A stretch of 64,000 nt of DNA, taken from NCBI GenBank assembly GCA_026545225.1, contig CM048847.1:11712501-11776500 (forward strand), read 5' to 3'. The translations under genes and the position numbers were made by a program. This stretch comes from Cornus controversa. Its lineage: Eukaryota > Streptophyta > Magnoliopsida > Cornales > Cornaceae. Shown piece after piece: positions 1 through 12,329 of this stretch (positions within the stretch are counted from its first letter, which is position 1; each line of letters opens with the position of its first letter). The notes under the pieces are model-generated. The model did no database searches and had not been told where the DNA came from. It saw only the letters and a list, made by a program, of their open reading frames with translations.

Positions 1-2472
1 CGCTTCTATCTTGGATGGATCTACGGAAACCCCTCCTTTGGACACAACATGCCCAAGGAATTTCACTTCCGCTAGCCAAAATTCACACTTCTCATACTTG
101 GCATATAATCGATGTTCTCTTAAGAGTTGCAACACAATCCTCAAGTGACCCTCGTGCTCCTCTTCCGAAGACGAGTACACTAGGATATCATCAACGAACA
201 CAACCACAAACTTGTCCAAGTAAGCATTGAACACTCTATGCATTAGATCCATGAATGCCGCCGGTGCATTTGTTAAACCAAATGGCATCACCAAAAATTC
301 ATAATGCCCGTATCGTGTACGAAAAGCGGTTTTTGGAATGTCCGCCTCTCTAATCCTCAACTGATAATAGCCCGATCTCAAGTCTATCTTTGAGAAACAT
401 CTCGAACCCTTAAGTTGATCGAACAAGTCATCTATCCTTGGCAAGGGATACTTATTTTTGATCGTTGCCCGATTCAACTTCCTATAGTCAATGCAAAGCC
501 GCAAGGACCCGTCTTTCTTCTTAGCAAAAAGAACCGGAGCTCCCCAAGGCGATGTACTAGGGCGTACAAATCCCTTGTCTAGTAGCTCTTGTAATTGGTC
601 CTTCAACTCTTTCAACTCAGCCGGTGCCATTCGGTACGGTGCCATAGAAATGGGCGCGGTACCTAGAGCAAGATCTATCACAAACTCCACTTCCCGTTTC
701 GGAGGCAACTGTGTCAATTCCCCCGGAAATACATCCATAAACTCACACACTACACGAGGAAGCTCTCCAAGTGTCTCATCATCACCATCAACTAGTGGGC
801 TCGCTAAGAAATGCCCAAGCCCTCTCTGATCACTCGAACCATGCAAAGACGACAAGTAGAAGTCATCCCGCTCCCCCACAAAACATACACTAACACCAGA
901 GGGTGTATACAAGGTCACTCTTCCCCGATGACAATCAATATTGGCTCTATAGGTCGATAGCCAATCCATACCCAAGATCACGTCAAAGCTAGACATCTCA
1001 AGGAGAATGAAATCAAACACTAGTCGATGTCCCGAAATCTCGATCTCAAAAGATCGGCACACATCACTCAAAACCACCCTACCACCAACTGGCGTATCAA
1101 TGGATAAAACCGAGTCCAAAGATGACACCTCCAACCCCAAAGCACAAGCAAATGCATATGATATGAATGAATGTGATGCACCTGAATCTACTAAAACCCT
1201 AGCCCACGAGCTAGATACAAGAAATATACCTCGGACCACTGACGGTCCCGCCGAGGTCTCTGTCGGAGCAAGAGTAAAAGCACGGCCCTGTGATCTCTGG
1301 CCCTGCTGTCCCGGACCCTGATATCCCGACTGTTGACTGGGAGCACTAGACGTGGCTCCTCTAGCAGGTGCCCGTGAACTCTGGACTGAAGGCGCTGTCT
1401 GCTGTGGTGGCAATGCCCTAAAACCTGACTGTGAAGTCACAGGCTGCGTAGGACGCTGCTGAGGGCCAGTACCACTCTGCATACTCTTCTTCTGTGGGCA
1501 ATCCCAACTAATGTGCCCCATTTGATGACAATGGTAGCACTTTTTATCAGCCATTAATGAAACTTGCCCTTGAGTACACTCCGCCATTCTGTGTCCCGGT
1601 TTCTGGCAATTGAAACAGATTATCCTCGATCGGAAAGGTCCAGAAGGTATAGCCACAGAACTCACTGATTGGGTTGGTGGCCTTTGTGAGGATGACCCAC
1701 CAATCCTCATCTTCTTCCTAGCACGATTATCCGTAAGGGATCCCGTGCCCCTTGCTTGGTTCTGTGCTTCTCTTATTCTTTGATTATCATTGCTAAACTC
1801 TTCAGAAATCAATGCTCTCTCCACTACTGCTGCATAGTTGGTCAAGCCTAGAATCCCAACCTTGTCCCGTATGTAGGTTCGGAGACCTCTTATAAATTGC
1901 TTAATTTTAAGCTCTTCTGTTGGGATCATCTCCTTTGCAAACCGAGCCAAGGAGGTAAATTTTGTTTCGTACTCCATCACCGTCATTGTCCCTTGGACAA
2001 GGTTAAAGAATTCTCTCCTCATACTGTCTTTCATTGTCACTGGAAAGTACTTCTCAAAAAAAAGCACTTGGAATGTATCCCATTCCATTGTCTCCAAATC
2101 ATGGTAGTCTCCCAAGAATTTCCACCAACGTTTGGCGTCATCCTTAAGATAGTGAGTGGCTACCTTAACCTTCAAGCCCTCCTCAATTTCAAGTACATTA
2201 AGGAGCGTAACCATCTCATCCAACCAACTTTCCGCTACCATTGGATCGGGTCCCCCAGAATACGAAGGCGGATTATGTTTCTTGACATGCCCCAATGCCG
2301 TTATCATCCTATTAGGAGGAGCTGCTCTAGGTGGAGCTTGGGTCTCCTCTTGAGTTTCCCGTTGTGTTTCCCTTGCAATTTGCCGCATGGTGGCAACCAT
2401 GTCACGCATAAATTGCTCTCCTCCAATAGGGACCACTTCCGGTGTCACTTCACGAGCTCTTCTTGGTGGCAT
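1..2472 (-). CDS. gag-protease-reverse transcriptase of element 1 (partial, runs off the left edge)
   Basis: The polyprotein starts at the ATG at 2472 ([14 protein letters not shown]). Retrotransposon gag is followed by two CCHC knuckles, [14 protein letters not shown] (1576-1617) and [14 protein letters not shown] (1498-1539), which bind RNA in the particle. The aspartic protease active site is [12 protein letters not shown] near 1165-1205. Reverse transcriptase blocks follow: [20 protein letters not shown] around 430-500 and [10 protein letters not shown] around 170-200, the last being the catalytic metal-binding motif. No break was noticed in the part within the window. The order gag, protease, RT is that of Ty3/gypsy. 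This start is chosen because it is the first ATG in frame after the primer site. Confidence 0.85.
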   Translation of the reverse strand, partial: MPPRRAREVTPEVVPIGGEQFMRDMVATMRQIARETQRETQEETQAPPRAAPPNRMITALGHVKKHNPPSYSGGPDPMVAESWLDEMVTLLNVLEIEEGLKVKVATHYLKDDAKRWWKFLGDYHDLETMEWDTFQVLFFEKYFPVTMKDSMRREFFNLVQGTMTVMEYETKFTSLARFAKEMIPTEELKIKQFIRGLRTYIRDKVGILGLTNYAAVVERALISEEFSNDNQRIREAQNQARGTGSLTDNRARKKMRIGGSSSQRPPTQSVSSVAIPSGPFRSRIICFNCQKPGHRMAECTQGQVSLMADKKCYHCHQMGHISWDCPQKKSMQSGTGPQQRPTQPVTSQSGFRALPPQQTAPSVQSSRAPARGATSSAPSQQSGYQGPGQQGQRSQGRAFTLAPTETSAGPSVVRGIFLVSSSWARVLVDSGASHSFISYAFACALGLEVSSLDSVLSIDTPVGGRVVLSDVCRSFEIEISGHRLVFDFILLEMSSFDVILGMDWLSTYRANIDCHRGRVTLYTPSGVSVCFVGERDDFYLSSLHGSSDQRGLGHFLASPLVDGDDETLGELPRVVCEFMDVFPGELTQLPPKREVEFVIDLALGTAPISMAPYRMAPAELKELKDQLQELLDKGFVRPSTSPWGAPVLFAKKKDGSLRLCIDYRKLNRATIKNKYPLPRIDDLFDQLKGSRCFSKIDLRSGYYQLRIREADIPKTAFRTRYGHYEFLVMPFGLTNAPAAFMDLMHRVFNAYLDKFVVVFVDDILVYSSSEEEHEGHLRIVLQLLREHRLYAKYEKCEFWLAEVKFLGHVVSKGGVSVDPSKIEA

Positions 2473-2753
2473 CCTTCTATATAGATGACAAGAAGATACT
2501 TAGAATTTGTGCACGAATCAATTGGACCAATTCACATCATGCATACTCAACATGCCAAAGCACTTCACAAATAGCATGTTATGCAAACAATTAAGCATAT
2601 AAAAGTTTCCAAGTAATATGCACTTAATCCCTAACTTATACTCATAACCTCAGTTCACAATTTTTGAAGTCATCAAATCCTTTCAATCCAAATTGTGGCC
2701 TAACCATTTCCCATCGTCCGTAGGTATTCAAACCCGGTTAAGCTCTGATACCA
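2473..2753 (-). other. 5' leader and tRNA-iMet primer-binding site of element 1
   Basis: The stretch 2742-2753 reads gctctgatacca, whose complement TGGTATCAGAGC pairs with the 3' end of initiator tRNA-Met, the usual primer for minus-strand DNA synthesis in this group. It directly abuts the LTR at 2754. The rest, 2473-2741, is untranslated leader with no other recognised feature. Confidence 0.85.
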
Positions 2754-3137
2754 TGTTGTCACGCCCCGGTTTCCGACACCCGGTTAGGAGCGAGGGAAAC
2801 GGGGGTGAATCCGTAATTTCACCTCAAGTTCCCACACCTTAATCTCATCATAATTTATTCTATTGCGGAAGCATTCTATATGCACACCCTTCAAGTGGCA
2901 TTAGACCATCAAAGGCCCTTACAAATGATTTTCACCTTTGGTTCCATACACATAAACCACTAAGTTCTGAACCTCAACTTTTTACACGGATGGAATTTGA
3001 TTCTGTAACCTACACCATTGGATAGAGCTTTCAAAAATACTCAATTTCAAAAAAAACCACGCTCAATTCCGATTTAAAACGAAGAAATGGCATCGAAACG
3101 AAGTTTGGACAATCTTTGAACCTTACTGTGAATAGTA

Positions 3138-3385
3138 ATTTCGATCAATCGAAATTGGATTTCGATCAATCGAAATTCATCTCGATTAATCGAAATTTTG
3201 ACCCCATCAATCGAAGAAAACACCCTCTCGGTACTTTGGACCTGCAATATTTCGATTGATCGAACTTGGGACTTCGATTGATCGAAATAAAGCTTAAAAA
3301 TCCATAAAAACTCGCAACCATTTCGATCAATCGAGATGGGCATCTCGATTAATCGAAATGGGCGTTTCGATTAATCGAAATGCAC
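3138..3385. repeat. Array of near-palindromic TTTCGATYRATCGAAA words in a Tekay-type LTR
   Basis: About nine copies of words such as TTTCGATCAATCGAAA, TCTCGATTAATCGAAA and CTTCGATTGATCGAAA, irregularly spaced. Each is an inverted repeat of 7-8 bp arms around a two-base centre. Between copies four and five lies a spacer (about 3215-3255) with ctctcggtactttgga and ctgcaatat, also found inside Athila A at 43733-43775. Confidence 0.85.
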
Positions 3386-4289
3386 TGCCCAGAATTTCTC
3401 AAACACCTCTACAAGATCAAACTGAACCCAAATCTCAACCAAACCACCTTAGATCATTCATAACTCATATAAATCATCTACCATTGATATAATATCATAC
3501 TCACACATCAACCTACACATTTGAATCTCAAATCTTGCATAATCATAGAAAACTCATCCTAAGTTCACAATGCATGTAAAATTCAAGTGAACTAAACCAT
3601 CCTCATTTTTCCAAAGGTGATCTTCATTAATCCAACCATACAATCTAACTTATACAATAAGATCCTACAACCATAATTCCAACATAAATCCACAACTCTA
3701 AACATTCATATCCACGAAATTAAAATACAAGAGACAAAAGAATACGTTCATCCATTTAAATTCCAAATCCATACATAATCCATGGAACCATACACATAAG
3801 AATTCAAATGGCCCTTTTTGCATACATTCTACAAGTCTCAAATGAAGGAAGCCATTATACATACATTTCTCAAAAATCACTTTCCTACAAGTGTGGCACT
3901 TACATTTGGATTTCACATACAAAAGAAGATACAAATGTAAAGGCAACACCACAACCATTGTCTACATGCCACAAGCCGGCATGGACATTTATCTACATCT
4001 CAAAAGAGCAAAAGTCCAAAAATAAGTTCAACATATCCATAGAGCTAATCATGCTCCATCTTCCATTGGCGCCTTATCTGAAAATGTTTATATAAATATG
4101 GGGTGAGCAACACTGCGGCTCAGTAGAAATGATCCACCCAACCCCACTCTAACTCAGGCGGCCATGCATGGATGCATATGAAATCCCTACATGTCTACAT
4201 GACAAGTATACATGCTTTTAACCCATAAACAAACACGTTTTTTTCAAAACATGCGTGATGCTTCACATCTCAATGCATTTACATACATA

Positions 4290-4347
4290 TACATATATAT
4301 ATATATATATATATCCAATTTAGCAAGCCACAATATATATATATATA
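4290..4347. repeat. TA microsatellites
   Basis: Two short runs of alternating TA (about 4290-4314 and 4334-4347) inside the LTR of element 1. Confidence 0.9.
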
Positions 4348-5636
4348 ACACACGCCACATAAGTTCGGAAATCACTTCAATGGGGACTAGCTTATCACTC
4401 CATCCATAGTAAGGGTCTCTTCGGCACCCAAACTCTGCTTGTGCTTTATCGGGTTACTAATCCGAAGGGAGCACCTCCTCTTGGCCAAGTTTTGGGTCTT
4501 TCACCCTAGGGACCATTCCCTCACCTTAATTCTCAATGTTGTCACGCCCCAAAAACTCGCTTTTCACATAGTGCACATAATCACGTCAATGCACTTATTC
4601 CACACCATGAATGCATTTTTGTCAAATCAATGCATTTTCCTTTCCTTCAAGATTGTCACAATGTTATCACACTCATATCATGAAAATCATCATGCTTATG
4701 CATTTAACAAGGAAAATCATATCTTTCATGCCCAAGTCTAAAGATTCACATTTTTCATGTTTTCCCCAAATGATCACATTTTTCATCAAGCACATTCATA
4801 GTCTCATTTGCACATACACAACATATATAAGTTCTAACCAACATGCTAGACATTTATACATGCATAGTCACATTAGTATACATATATGCACATATACATA
4901 ACCCTAAACTCAAGAAATCCCAATCTATCTTTCATGTCACAATTATGTGACCTATAGAATCAAAGTAAGGATGAGTCTAGCACCCCTACCTCAAATTGGA
5001 AGAGCTTCCAATTGATTTCCCCCAATCTCTCAAAACCCAACTTCCTCCGAAATGATTTTTGAACCGATCAAGCTCGAGCCCTCGACGCGTAGATCGTTTC
5101 TTCCTTCTTTGGTGAAATCAAAATCCCACTCCAAGGCCCTCAAATCTAGTGAAGAAGGTGAGGAGATGAAGCTTGTATGTATATACGTATATATCTCTCT
5201 CTCTCGGCTGCTGGGATGAAAATGAGAGGAGAGCTGATCTCTCTTAGTATTTATAGCTAAGTGACCTCCTCTTAATTACTAGTTTGCCATCACCTTTTTG
5301 CAAAACCTTCTCGGGCTCATTTTCGGAGTTCCGTAACTCAGATTGACACGAAATCAACTCCGTTGCGCGTCAAATATTTTATTTAAGCTATCCTCAAATT
5401 TTGAAGCCATTCCGACACTTTTAAAATTTCTGGGCCCACAAGGCCCACGCCCCTAGGTTGACCAAACTCAAAAAAGTCAACTTTTGCCAAAAGTCCCCAA
5501 AACTTCCCAAAACCCTATTCCAACCCTCTAAACACATTCCCCACATTCAAAACATGCTAAACATCATTTAAAATGCATTTAAAGCAATAAATGACAAAAA
5601 TTGAAAAACCGGCCAAAATTGGGCACGGTCTCTACA

Positions 5637-7408
5637 AAGTGGGTTCCACCAATGTGCATCAAAGTGCAGGCTAAAGCTTCAGTATTCTAGCTACAGAATC
5701 AGTACTCTTTTGAAAATGTGAGACAGAAAGTAGCTACAGAATTAGAAATCTTGGAGGAAGGCAAGCTTGTGATCATAATCTATTTTATACATGGATTTAA
5801 AGTTTAACTAACTTTTTTTAAAGATAAAATTGAAGTCATATTATTGAATTTCATAGCCACAGATCAGCCTTTAATAGCTCCCAACTCTAACTGTATTATC
5901 CCTTTTACTCAGAATGATAGGCAATTAGGATTTGGTTGGTTGTAGAAGTTTTCCCATGTTTTCATGTTGATAGATTCTTTGTTTGTAATTTTTATTTAGA
6001 ACCCAAATAAAATTTGTGGTCAATGAGGTTCTTTCTAATAGTTTTGTGCCCATTATTTGGACCGTCTTCATTCAATATCACAGCATTATGGGGTCTCCTT
6101 GTGCTTTACCTGGTAGGTAATAAGTAACACCTAGCTCATCTCGAATGTGACTATGATACATATAGCTCTAGTTTTCTTAGTTTAACTCAAAGCATTTTTC
6201 AGCAGCTAGACTTAAATATCTCACATATTTTGGACTCTGGACTACTTTAAGTCATTTATTTGGCCTATAGGATTGATATTGAAATCATAAAAAGAAATAT
6301 AACTTTATTTTCAAACTCTTAATTTACTATTGTTTAAACAATTTCTGCTCGGTATGTTCACTTTGCCATATGCTTGAGTAATATTGTAGCTGAAATTCCC
6401 CAACTGCTGTATTCCTTAATTGTCAGTTGGCTTATTCAGTTTTGTAGCTTAATAGGCTTACTTCAAAATAGTTGATGAGTATTATTTGGTCAGGCAGTAT
6501 TTAGGGGGATAGTATTCAGGGGGTTATTATCCAGGGGGTTGGTTCTTGTTAAACACCAACTCAAGCTGATGATAACCTCAACTTTGGGTGAATGGGATGG
6601 ATAAAATTTCACTTAGGCTGCTTACTGGTTGGTTTGGCAAAGGATGATTGATTCAGCTTGCCAAAGTTGTAGGATTAATGTAATTGGTGTTTCTTGTTCC
6701 TTATTTTCTACTATCTTCTTCATCAGTGAAGAGTTATATTTTGATTTAGTTTCATTATTTTGTCAAGAAGACAGATACAATTATGATCAATACAGTTGTA
6801 TGTTCATGGTTAGATAGAGGTCCTAATTTTTTTGTTATCATGAGACAAGAAGTGTTGTGAAACTATATCAGAATACTTTAATGGCATTGGATGCACCATA
6901 ATTTTATCAGAAGAGATGAACTCCACTACTTGCAAACAAACTTTACTTGTTTGATTGGAACAATAAACAAATTAATAATAATAGAGAGTGAAACCAGTAA
7001 TATAAGATATCACATACTGGTCTGATACCTATTTGCAAAGATTCCATCACCATTTACACCATCTAAGCAACTGTAAGAATGATTCTTGATTTATCTTTAA
7101 CTACAGGGTGTCTATTATCCACAATCCCAATGTTATTTAAATTTAGACAAAAAAATACAACTCCAACATCAAACACACACACACAAGTAAAATGTAAAAA
7201 ACCCTAAATGCTTAGCCTCAACAAAGGATACATAATCATGTAAAATTAATGTTATACTGTGACCAATATGGGAGAAGTCAAAGCAATAGATCCCATCCAT
7301 ATATTAGAAAACATATAATCAAAGTAAAAGCATGTTATATGGTTGTCAAAATAATGTAGAAACTATATATCTAAAAGTTGTCATTATACAAATTGATACA
7401 TACCTACC

Positions 7409-7450
<42 letters not shown>

Positions 7451-7940
7451 CCGCAAAGAGAGGATAAACCAACACATAAAAGCATATAACCATCAGTGCC
7501 CAGAAAATCTCCCTACAAACACCTCAGATTGCTATGCGAGATAAATGTTTATATATATGTACCAAAACATCACATATATATATATCTATAGAGAGAGAAA
7601 AGGTAACAGAGATCTAGGGAGAGAGAGTTACAAACCTCTGGCAAAATACAACTCCAACTAGAGAGGGTTAGGTTTTTAGATGATAATGTGAGAGTGAGTG
7701 ATATGAAGGAGAGAACGCCAATGTATTGATGGTTCAGTTGCAGTGGGCCAAAGAACAACTCCATTTAGAGTGGGTTAGGGCTTTTATTGCAATGGGGAAA
7801 AATATAACTCAACCTCGATAGAGAGGGTTAGGGCTTCAATTGAAAGGGGCAGTGATTTGATTGGAGAAAGGGACAGAAAAGGTTAGGGTATCAGGTAGTG
7901 TTTGGGAATGATAGAGAATTTGTTTGCTGGAATCAAAAAT
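5637..7940. other. Non-coding AT-rich stretch, probably interior of a CACTA element
   Basis: No convincing gene is seen. Reading frames are short and unlike known proteins. There is a long TA run at 7411-7448. At 7560-7900 are repeated gagagagg and gagagggttagg phrases. These resemble the region just inside the right-hand end of the other CACTA element (55050-55480), which has similar ttagggtttgg phrases followed by gcgcgaag. It is therefore probably the body of the CACTA element ending at 8198, with element 1 lying on its left side. Confidence 0.45.
7411..7448. repeat. TA microsatellite
   Basis: About 19 uninterrupted TA repeats. Confidence 0.95.
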
Positions 7941-8198
7941 AATTTCCCCGCGCAAAGTGTCTCTAAAACAAATTAAGACCTTCTATCATGGGCATAGTGC
8001 GTGATAAAAATAAAACATGCCACCACGGGCTAAGCCCGTGGTGGAATGAGACTTTCTACCACGGGCCCAAGTAGACTGCTGTAGAAAATTCTTTCTATGG
8101 TGGGCTACTTAGGCCTGCTGTAGAAAGTCACTTTCCACCACGGGCTACACGTGCCCGCCATAAAAAGCCTGTCGTTGAAAGTTAAAATTCTTGTAGTG
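7941..8198. mobile_element. CACTA (En/Spm) transposon, right terminal region
   Basis: The segment ends ttcttgtagtg at 8198, the reverse complement of CACTACAAGAA, the classic plant CACTA terminal inverted repeat. Inside it are subterminal units built on CCACGGGC and its complement, for example ccacgggctaagcccgtgg near 8022, and looser copies ending gcctgctgtagaaag and gcccgccataaaaagcc. Subterminal repeats of this kind bind the element's own TNPA-like protein in the known En/Spm system. The matching left end is not in the window. The same subterminal text recurs at 33400-33880 and 55510-55749, so the elements belong to one family. No transposase reading frame is visible. Confidence 0.8.
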
Positions 8199-8734
8199 TC
8201 GGCTATTAAGTCTTAAGGGTGTCTTTTCACCTAATGCCCTAAAATCATTTGGTTTGGGAGTCATTGACCCAACACCGCTACATGGGCTTTCAAGAAAGCA
8301 AAAAGAGTTTAAACATTGCACAGTCACTAGCACACCAGCATTCATGCATGCTTTGTGGTAATAAACCATAGTGTCGCGCTTTCTATGAGTTTTTCTTCTA
8401 AAACCAGATGTGTTCTTGTATTCTCCAAATATGATGATAAGCCACACATTAGAATGGATGTTCACTCTTCAAAGAGGATTTTAGGGTTGGCGTTGATATT
8501 TTTGTTCAAACTAACTATTATGTGGGGACTATCATCTAACTCTAGTTTGCAAAAGTTCATTTTTGTTAAATGTCCACATAGCTCCATAATACTTACTGCA
8601 TTTGTCAGTCACGAGATAAATGGGAGATCAGCCCTTATCTAGTTAATGACTGATAAGTGATCCATTTTTTTGCATAAGTTAGATCATTTTATTTTACATT
8701 TCTAAGGGACTAGGAATATGTAAGTTTGGGGGTG

Positions 8735-10083
8735 TGATAAGCGTCAAATGTTACACATTTAAGCCTTCTTAATTGCATATGTTGATCCCGTACTTATGTT
8801 TACCTTGGTATTTTTATGCTATTTTTGTATTTTCATCGAATATTAGGTTTTGTCCTAAAAGAGGGCGATGTTTCCGATCAAATGCTGAGGAAGTGAAGAA
8901 ATCAAGAAAATTTCATGAAGGCATTTCGCACAATCAAGATGATGATTTCGCACAATCGAGATCTCGATTGTGTGAAACCTCAATTTCGCACAATCAAAAT
9001 TCTGCAGACAGCCACTTGCCCACTTGTCTTGCCACTTGCTTCCAATAATGACCTTTGCATATCCTTTTTGAGGATTTTCTGACTTCAAAGAGACATGTAA
9101 GGGGTGTATATATATAGTAGGTGAATTATATTGATAGATAGGCAAGGTGGGACCCAAGGACACAAGTGGATGGACACATATTGCATGTTTTTGGGAAAGG
9201 GAAGGGAGATAATTTCGGGAGGAGGGAAGGAGAGCTGAACCAGACCTTTGGAGCTTCATATCTCTGGCCATGGAGGATTACAAGTCTCCTATGATCAACT
9301 AACTTTCCATCTAGGGTGTGGTTGAAGCCCCTAGTCATGTAACTTGTGCATTTGTAGCTATTTTGAGATCTATATGTATATGTTGATTACTTAGCCTAGT
9401 GTTTTGTACAATACTTGTGAACTTCTTCAATATATTCATTTGATTTTATTTCTTCAGCTTGTCTTAAAGTAGAAATACTTCATTTTGAATGCTCAACATT
9501 TATAACTTTCACAAAAAGTGTAAATGATGGCTTTGTAATGGTGTTTAATGGAATGTGATATTTCTTGCTTATATAGCCCATGCCAAGATAGGGTAGTTCG
9601 AACACATGTAGGTTTATGTAGAAGGTAGGGTAAGTAGATAGGTTGAAGAACTATGCTTGTTGAAGATGGGCTATGTTTAGTTAGAAATCATGTTTATCTT
9701 TTGATATGTCATTATAGGTCATAAGTCTAATGACATTGTGTTGCATATACTTGTAGAAGATCCCATTAACTACATAAATGAACATGTCAAATGGCTAGAG
9801 GTGGAAACCACCCCTAGTTCTCTCACTCTCAACTTTACAAATTGTTTTAAATTTAATTTTTTTACATTCTACAAAGTAGTGTTAGATCAAAACCAAAATT
9901 CTGTTTTTAGGATTAAATTAGAAATTTTCTTTTAATAGTGCAATTCAACCAAGTACTCCTTGGGGATCGATACCCTCTATAAAGAATCGTATCTAAAAAG
10001 ATTCGTTCTCTTACGAGTGGTTTAAATTATATTTTGATAGGCAATAGTAAGCTACAAAAATAACAATAAGTTTGGCCACATCA
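8735..10083 (+). repeat. 3' LTR of Athila B (1349 bp)
   Basis: Starts TGATAAGCGTCAAATG and ends TTTGGCCACATCA, matching the LTR ends of Athila A (TGATAAGTGTTC ... GCCACATCA). It follows directly on the polypurine tract. The copia coding remnant begins right after it, so B was inserted into the copia element. Confidence 0.75.
8925..8995. repeat. Array of TTTCGCACAATCGAGAT words in the LTR of Athila B
   Basis: Four copies of TTTCGCACAATC-type words in both orientations, about 190 bp into the LTR. Athila A has its own, differently worded array at the same depth (about 184 bp in). Confidence 0.8.
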
Positions 10084-10089
10084 ATGTGT

Positions 10090-11110
10090 ATTATCAACCA
10101 CTTCCCCAATTTCATCACCACCTACATCCTTAGTCTTTCCCTCATTTTCTTTCTTAGCCGAGATCACTCTCAAGTAACTCTAAGGTATTTATCCATTATT
10201 CTTCCTCAAGTTGATCATGTATCTCTCTAGGCCTTGAATCATCAATCACAACATTAATGGACTCCATTACAACTTTAGTATGATGATTAAAAACCCTATA
10301 AGCCCGACTATTCAAAGCATACCTTAAAAGGTATCCTTCATCACTTCTAGAGTTAAGACTTACCATACCACAGTTCATATGAAGTCTTTTTAATTCCAAG
10401 CCTAAAGTACACCTTGTTCAAAACATGACAAGCAGTACTAACAACTTCAGCCCAAAAGTGTTTAGCTAACTTACTCTCATCAAACAAAGTACGTGCCATC
10501 TCTGCAATTGTCCTATCATTTCTTTCAACTACACCATTCTACCGAGGTATTTTGGGTGTAGAAAATTCATGACTTATGCCAAGACTATCACAATACTCCA
10601 TGTAAGGTTTAGGTTTAAACTCACCTCTTCTATCACTCCTAACACAAGTTATTGCATATCCCTTCTCATTTTGGATCCTATGGCAAATTGACCTGAAGTA
10701 AACAAAAAATCAGATTTTTCTCTCAAGAAAGCAATAACAGTAAATCTCAAAAAATCATTAACCATAACAAGCATATACTTTTTACCACTTATTGGACCCA
10801 TAAAATCTATATGAATCAATTCCAAAGATCTAAAAGTGACTTGATTCTTAAGTCTCTTGTGTGAGACTCTAGTTTGCTTACCTAATTGACATGCTCCACA
10901 TACCTCATCTATTGGCCTTTTCAATTTAGGCAAACCTCAAACTCGTTCATGATTAGACAAACTTACCAAATCATTGTAATTCATATGACCAAGTCTCCTA
11001 TGCCACAAAATAGCTTCATCAGTAACAGCAAAAAAACACATATGTGAAGGATTTGAAAATATCACATAACAATTATCAAAAGTTCTAGATCCTTTCAAAA
11101 CACAATTACC
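10090..11110 (-). pseudogene. copia integrase region, broken
   Basis: Recognisable copia integrase text includes CGACQLGKQTRVSHKRL (the zinc-binding and pre-integrase stretch), LELIHIDFMGPISGKKYMLVMVNDF (start of the catalytic core with its first Asp), RTLFDESKLAKHFWAE and, near 10200-10400, YALNSRAYRVFNHHTKVVMESINVVIDD from the C-terminal part. The fragment is decayed. Confidence 0.75.
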
Positions 11111-12310
11111 CTACTCGTTAGGTACAAAACATCTATATTGAGTAAAATTAACTTGAAAACCATTATCACATATCTGACTAATACTCAACAAGTTTGTAGC
11201 TAAATCTTTAACAAATAGAACATTTTTCAATTCACCAAAAGCAAAAAAAGCAATTTTAGCTTTAAAATTTACTTTAAATGCATTGTCATCACCAAATGTA
11301 ACAGACCCACCAGTATAATCCCTAAAAGTGGTAAATAATGTTATATTCTCAATCATATGCCTAGGCCAACCACTATTAAAGTACCAACCTATAGGTCCAA
11401 ATGCTCTAAGTGCAGTGTGCATGACCAGACATTTTAGACTGCATTCTTCACCCAAACAGGTTTTAGATTTATGATTAAGTGATTTCCTATCTATTTTAGC
11501 TTCAAAAATATTAGTCTCCAAGGGCTCCTTTTTCATGATCTTCTTTTTACCTTTGTGAGAATCTAGAATAGACTTAAAGCAATTCAACTTATCAAATTTT
11601 TATTTCAATTCATGTTGCTTCTTTTTAAGTTCTTTCATCTCATTAAGCAAAACTTTTGAACTGTTTAAGGGCTTACGTTTTTTTAGTTCAATTTTCCTTT
11701 TCTAACACTTATACTTGATGTGACCTTTTTCTCCACAAAAATGACATGTTGGAGTAAGTTTTAGAGCATGAGCATTAATATAAGCCTTAGTCTCAACTTT
11801 TACAAAAATATTTTTTAATTTTAGAAGTGAATAATCCTTTGAAGTTGAAACCAATTATTTTTTATTACTCAAGTTTTTTGAAAAATCCAACTTACCAATT
11901 TTGTAAGTGTCAAAGTTAAATTTATGAAAAGATTGATTAGATTTAACAAATTCACTATTTAAGTTATCAATCTTATGCTTAAGTGAATTATTAAACCATT
12001 TAATCTATTTAACTTCCTGTTCTATAAATTCAACTTTACCAAAAAGATTCATCTTATCATGTCTAAGTTCTCCTAAATTTTTATTGGTGACCAAAATATC
12101 CAATTCATAAATATCCCTATCAAGTTCAGCAAGTTTCAATTTCTCCAACAAATTTTTGTAATCCCTTTTAAGCTTAGACTATGCAAGATGCATACTAGTT
12201 ACAAAATCAAAAAATTGAGGTAAACCAATACCATCATCAAAAGTTATAATATGAGACATCCTGGAATTCACCACTAAATTAATCAAACAAAATCTAACTC
12301 TAAATTGAGC
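11111..12310 (-). pseudogene. copia gag and protease region, broken
   Basis: The protease-type segment WYFNSGWPRHMIENITLF and the downstream VLFVKDLATNLLSISQICD (gag pre-integrase) lie at about 11115-11400. A CCHC knuckle CHFCGEKGHIKYKC lies near 11705-11750. The stretch above it, to about 12260, is rich in Lys, Glu and Leu with coiled-coil character, as in the C-terminal half of some plant copia gags. The copy is decayed. Confidence 0.65.
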
Positions 12311-12315
12311 AACCC

Positions 12316-12327
12316 GCTCTGATACTA
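12316..12327 (-). other. copia primer-binding site
   Basis: Reads gctctgatacta, one base away from the complement of the tRNA-iMet 3' end, and sits two bases from the LTR end. Confidence 0.7.
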
Positions 12328-12329
12328 AA

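Larger units (their letters stand above)
1..5636 (-). mobile_element. Ty3/gypsy Tekay/Del-type LTR retrotransposon, 5' part (element 1)
   Basis: The element reads right to left. Its 5' LTR, primer-binding site, leader and gag-pol lie in order from 5636 down to 1, and the remainder including the 3' LTR is off the left edge. The long LTR (about 2.9 kb), the tRNA-iMet primer site and the gag with two zinc knuckles fit the Tekay/Del branch of chromoviruses; the lineage name is inferred because integrase and chromodomain are outside the window. The coding part inside the window looks whole. Age cannot be estimated with only one LTR visible. Confidence 0.85.
2754..5636 (-). repeat. 5' LTR of element 1 (2883 bp)
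   Basis: On the minus strand it begins TGTAGAGACCGTGCCC (5636) and ends GGGGCGTGACAACA (2754), the TG..CA ends expected of an LTR, next to the primer site. It is homologous along much of its length to element F (27791 onward, same orientation) and element G (32279-33379 plus 55750-56077, opposite orientation). It contains an array of near-palindromic words at 3138-3385, TA microsatellites near 4290-4347, and a second copy of its terminal 14-mer TGTTGTCACGCCCC at 4537-4550. No long reading frame inside looks like a gene. Confidence 0.8.
8199..10083 (+). mobile_element. Athila-type Ty3/gypsy element B: 3' internal end plus 3' LTR
   Basis: From 8199 to 8734 the sequence matches, in reverse complement, the 3' untranslated region of Athila A (40080-40440), including the gtttgggagtcattgac block. 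A purine-rich tract aagtttgggggtg at 8722-8734 precedes the LTR. Everything 5' of 8199 is missing from the window because the CACTA element lies there. It is an old, broken copy. Confidence 0.75.

Noticed and set aside
1897-2484. 195-codon plus-strand reading frame
   Set aside because: It is the antisense shadow of the gag of element 1.
7570-7764. 64-codon minus-strand frame near the GA-rich stretch
   Set aside because: Low-complexity sequence with no family match.
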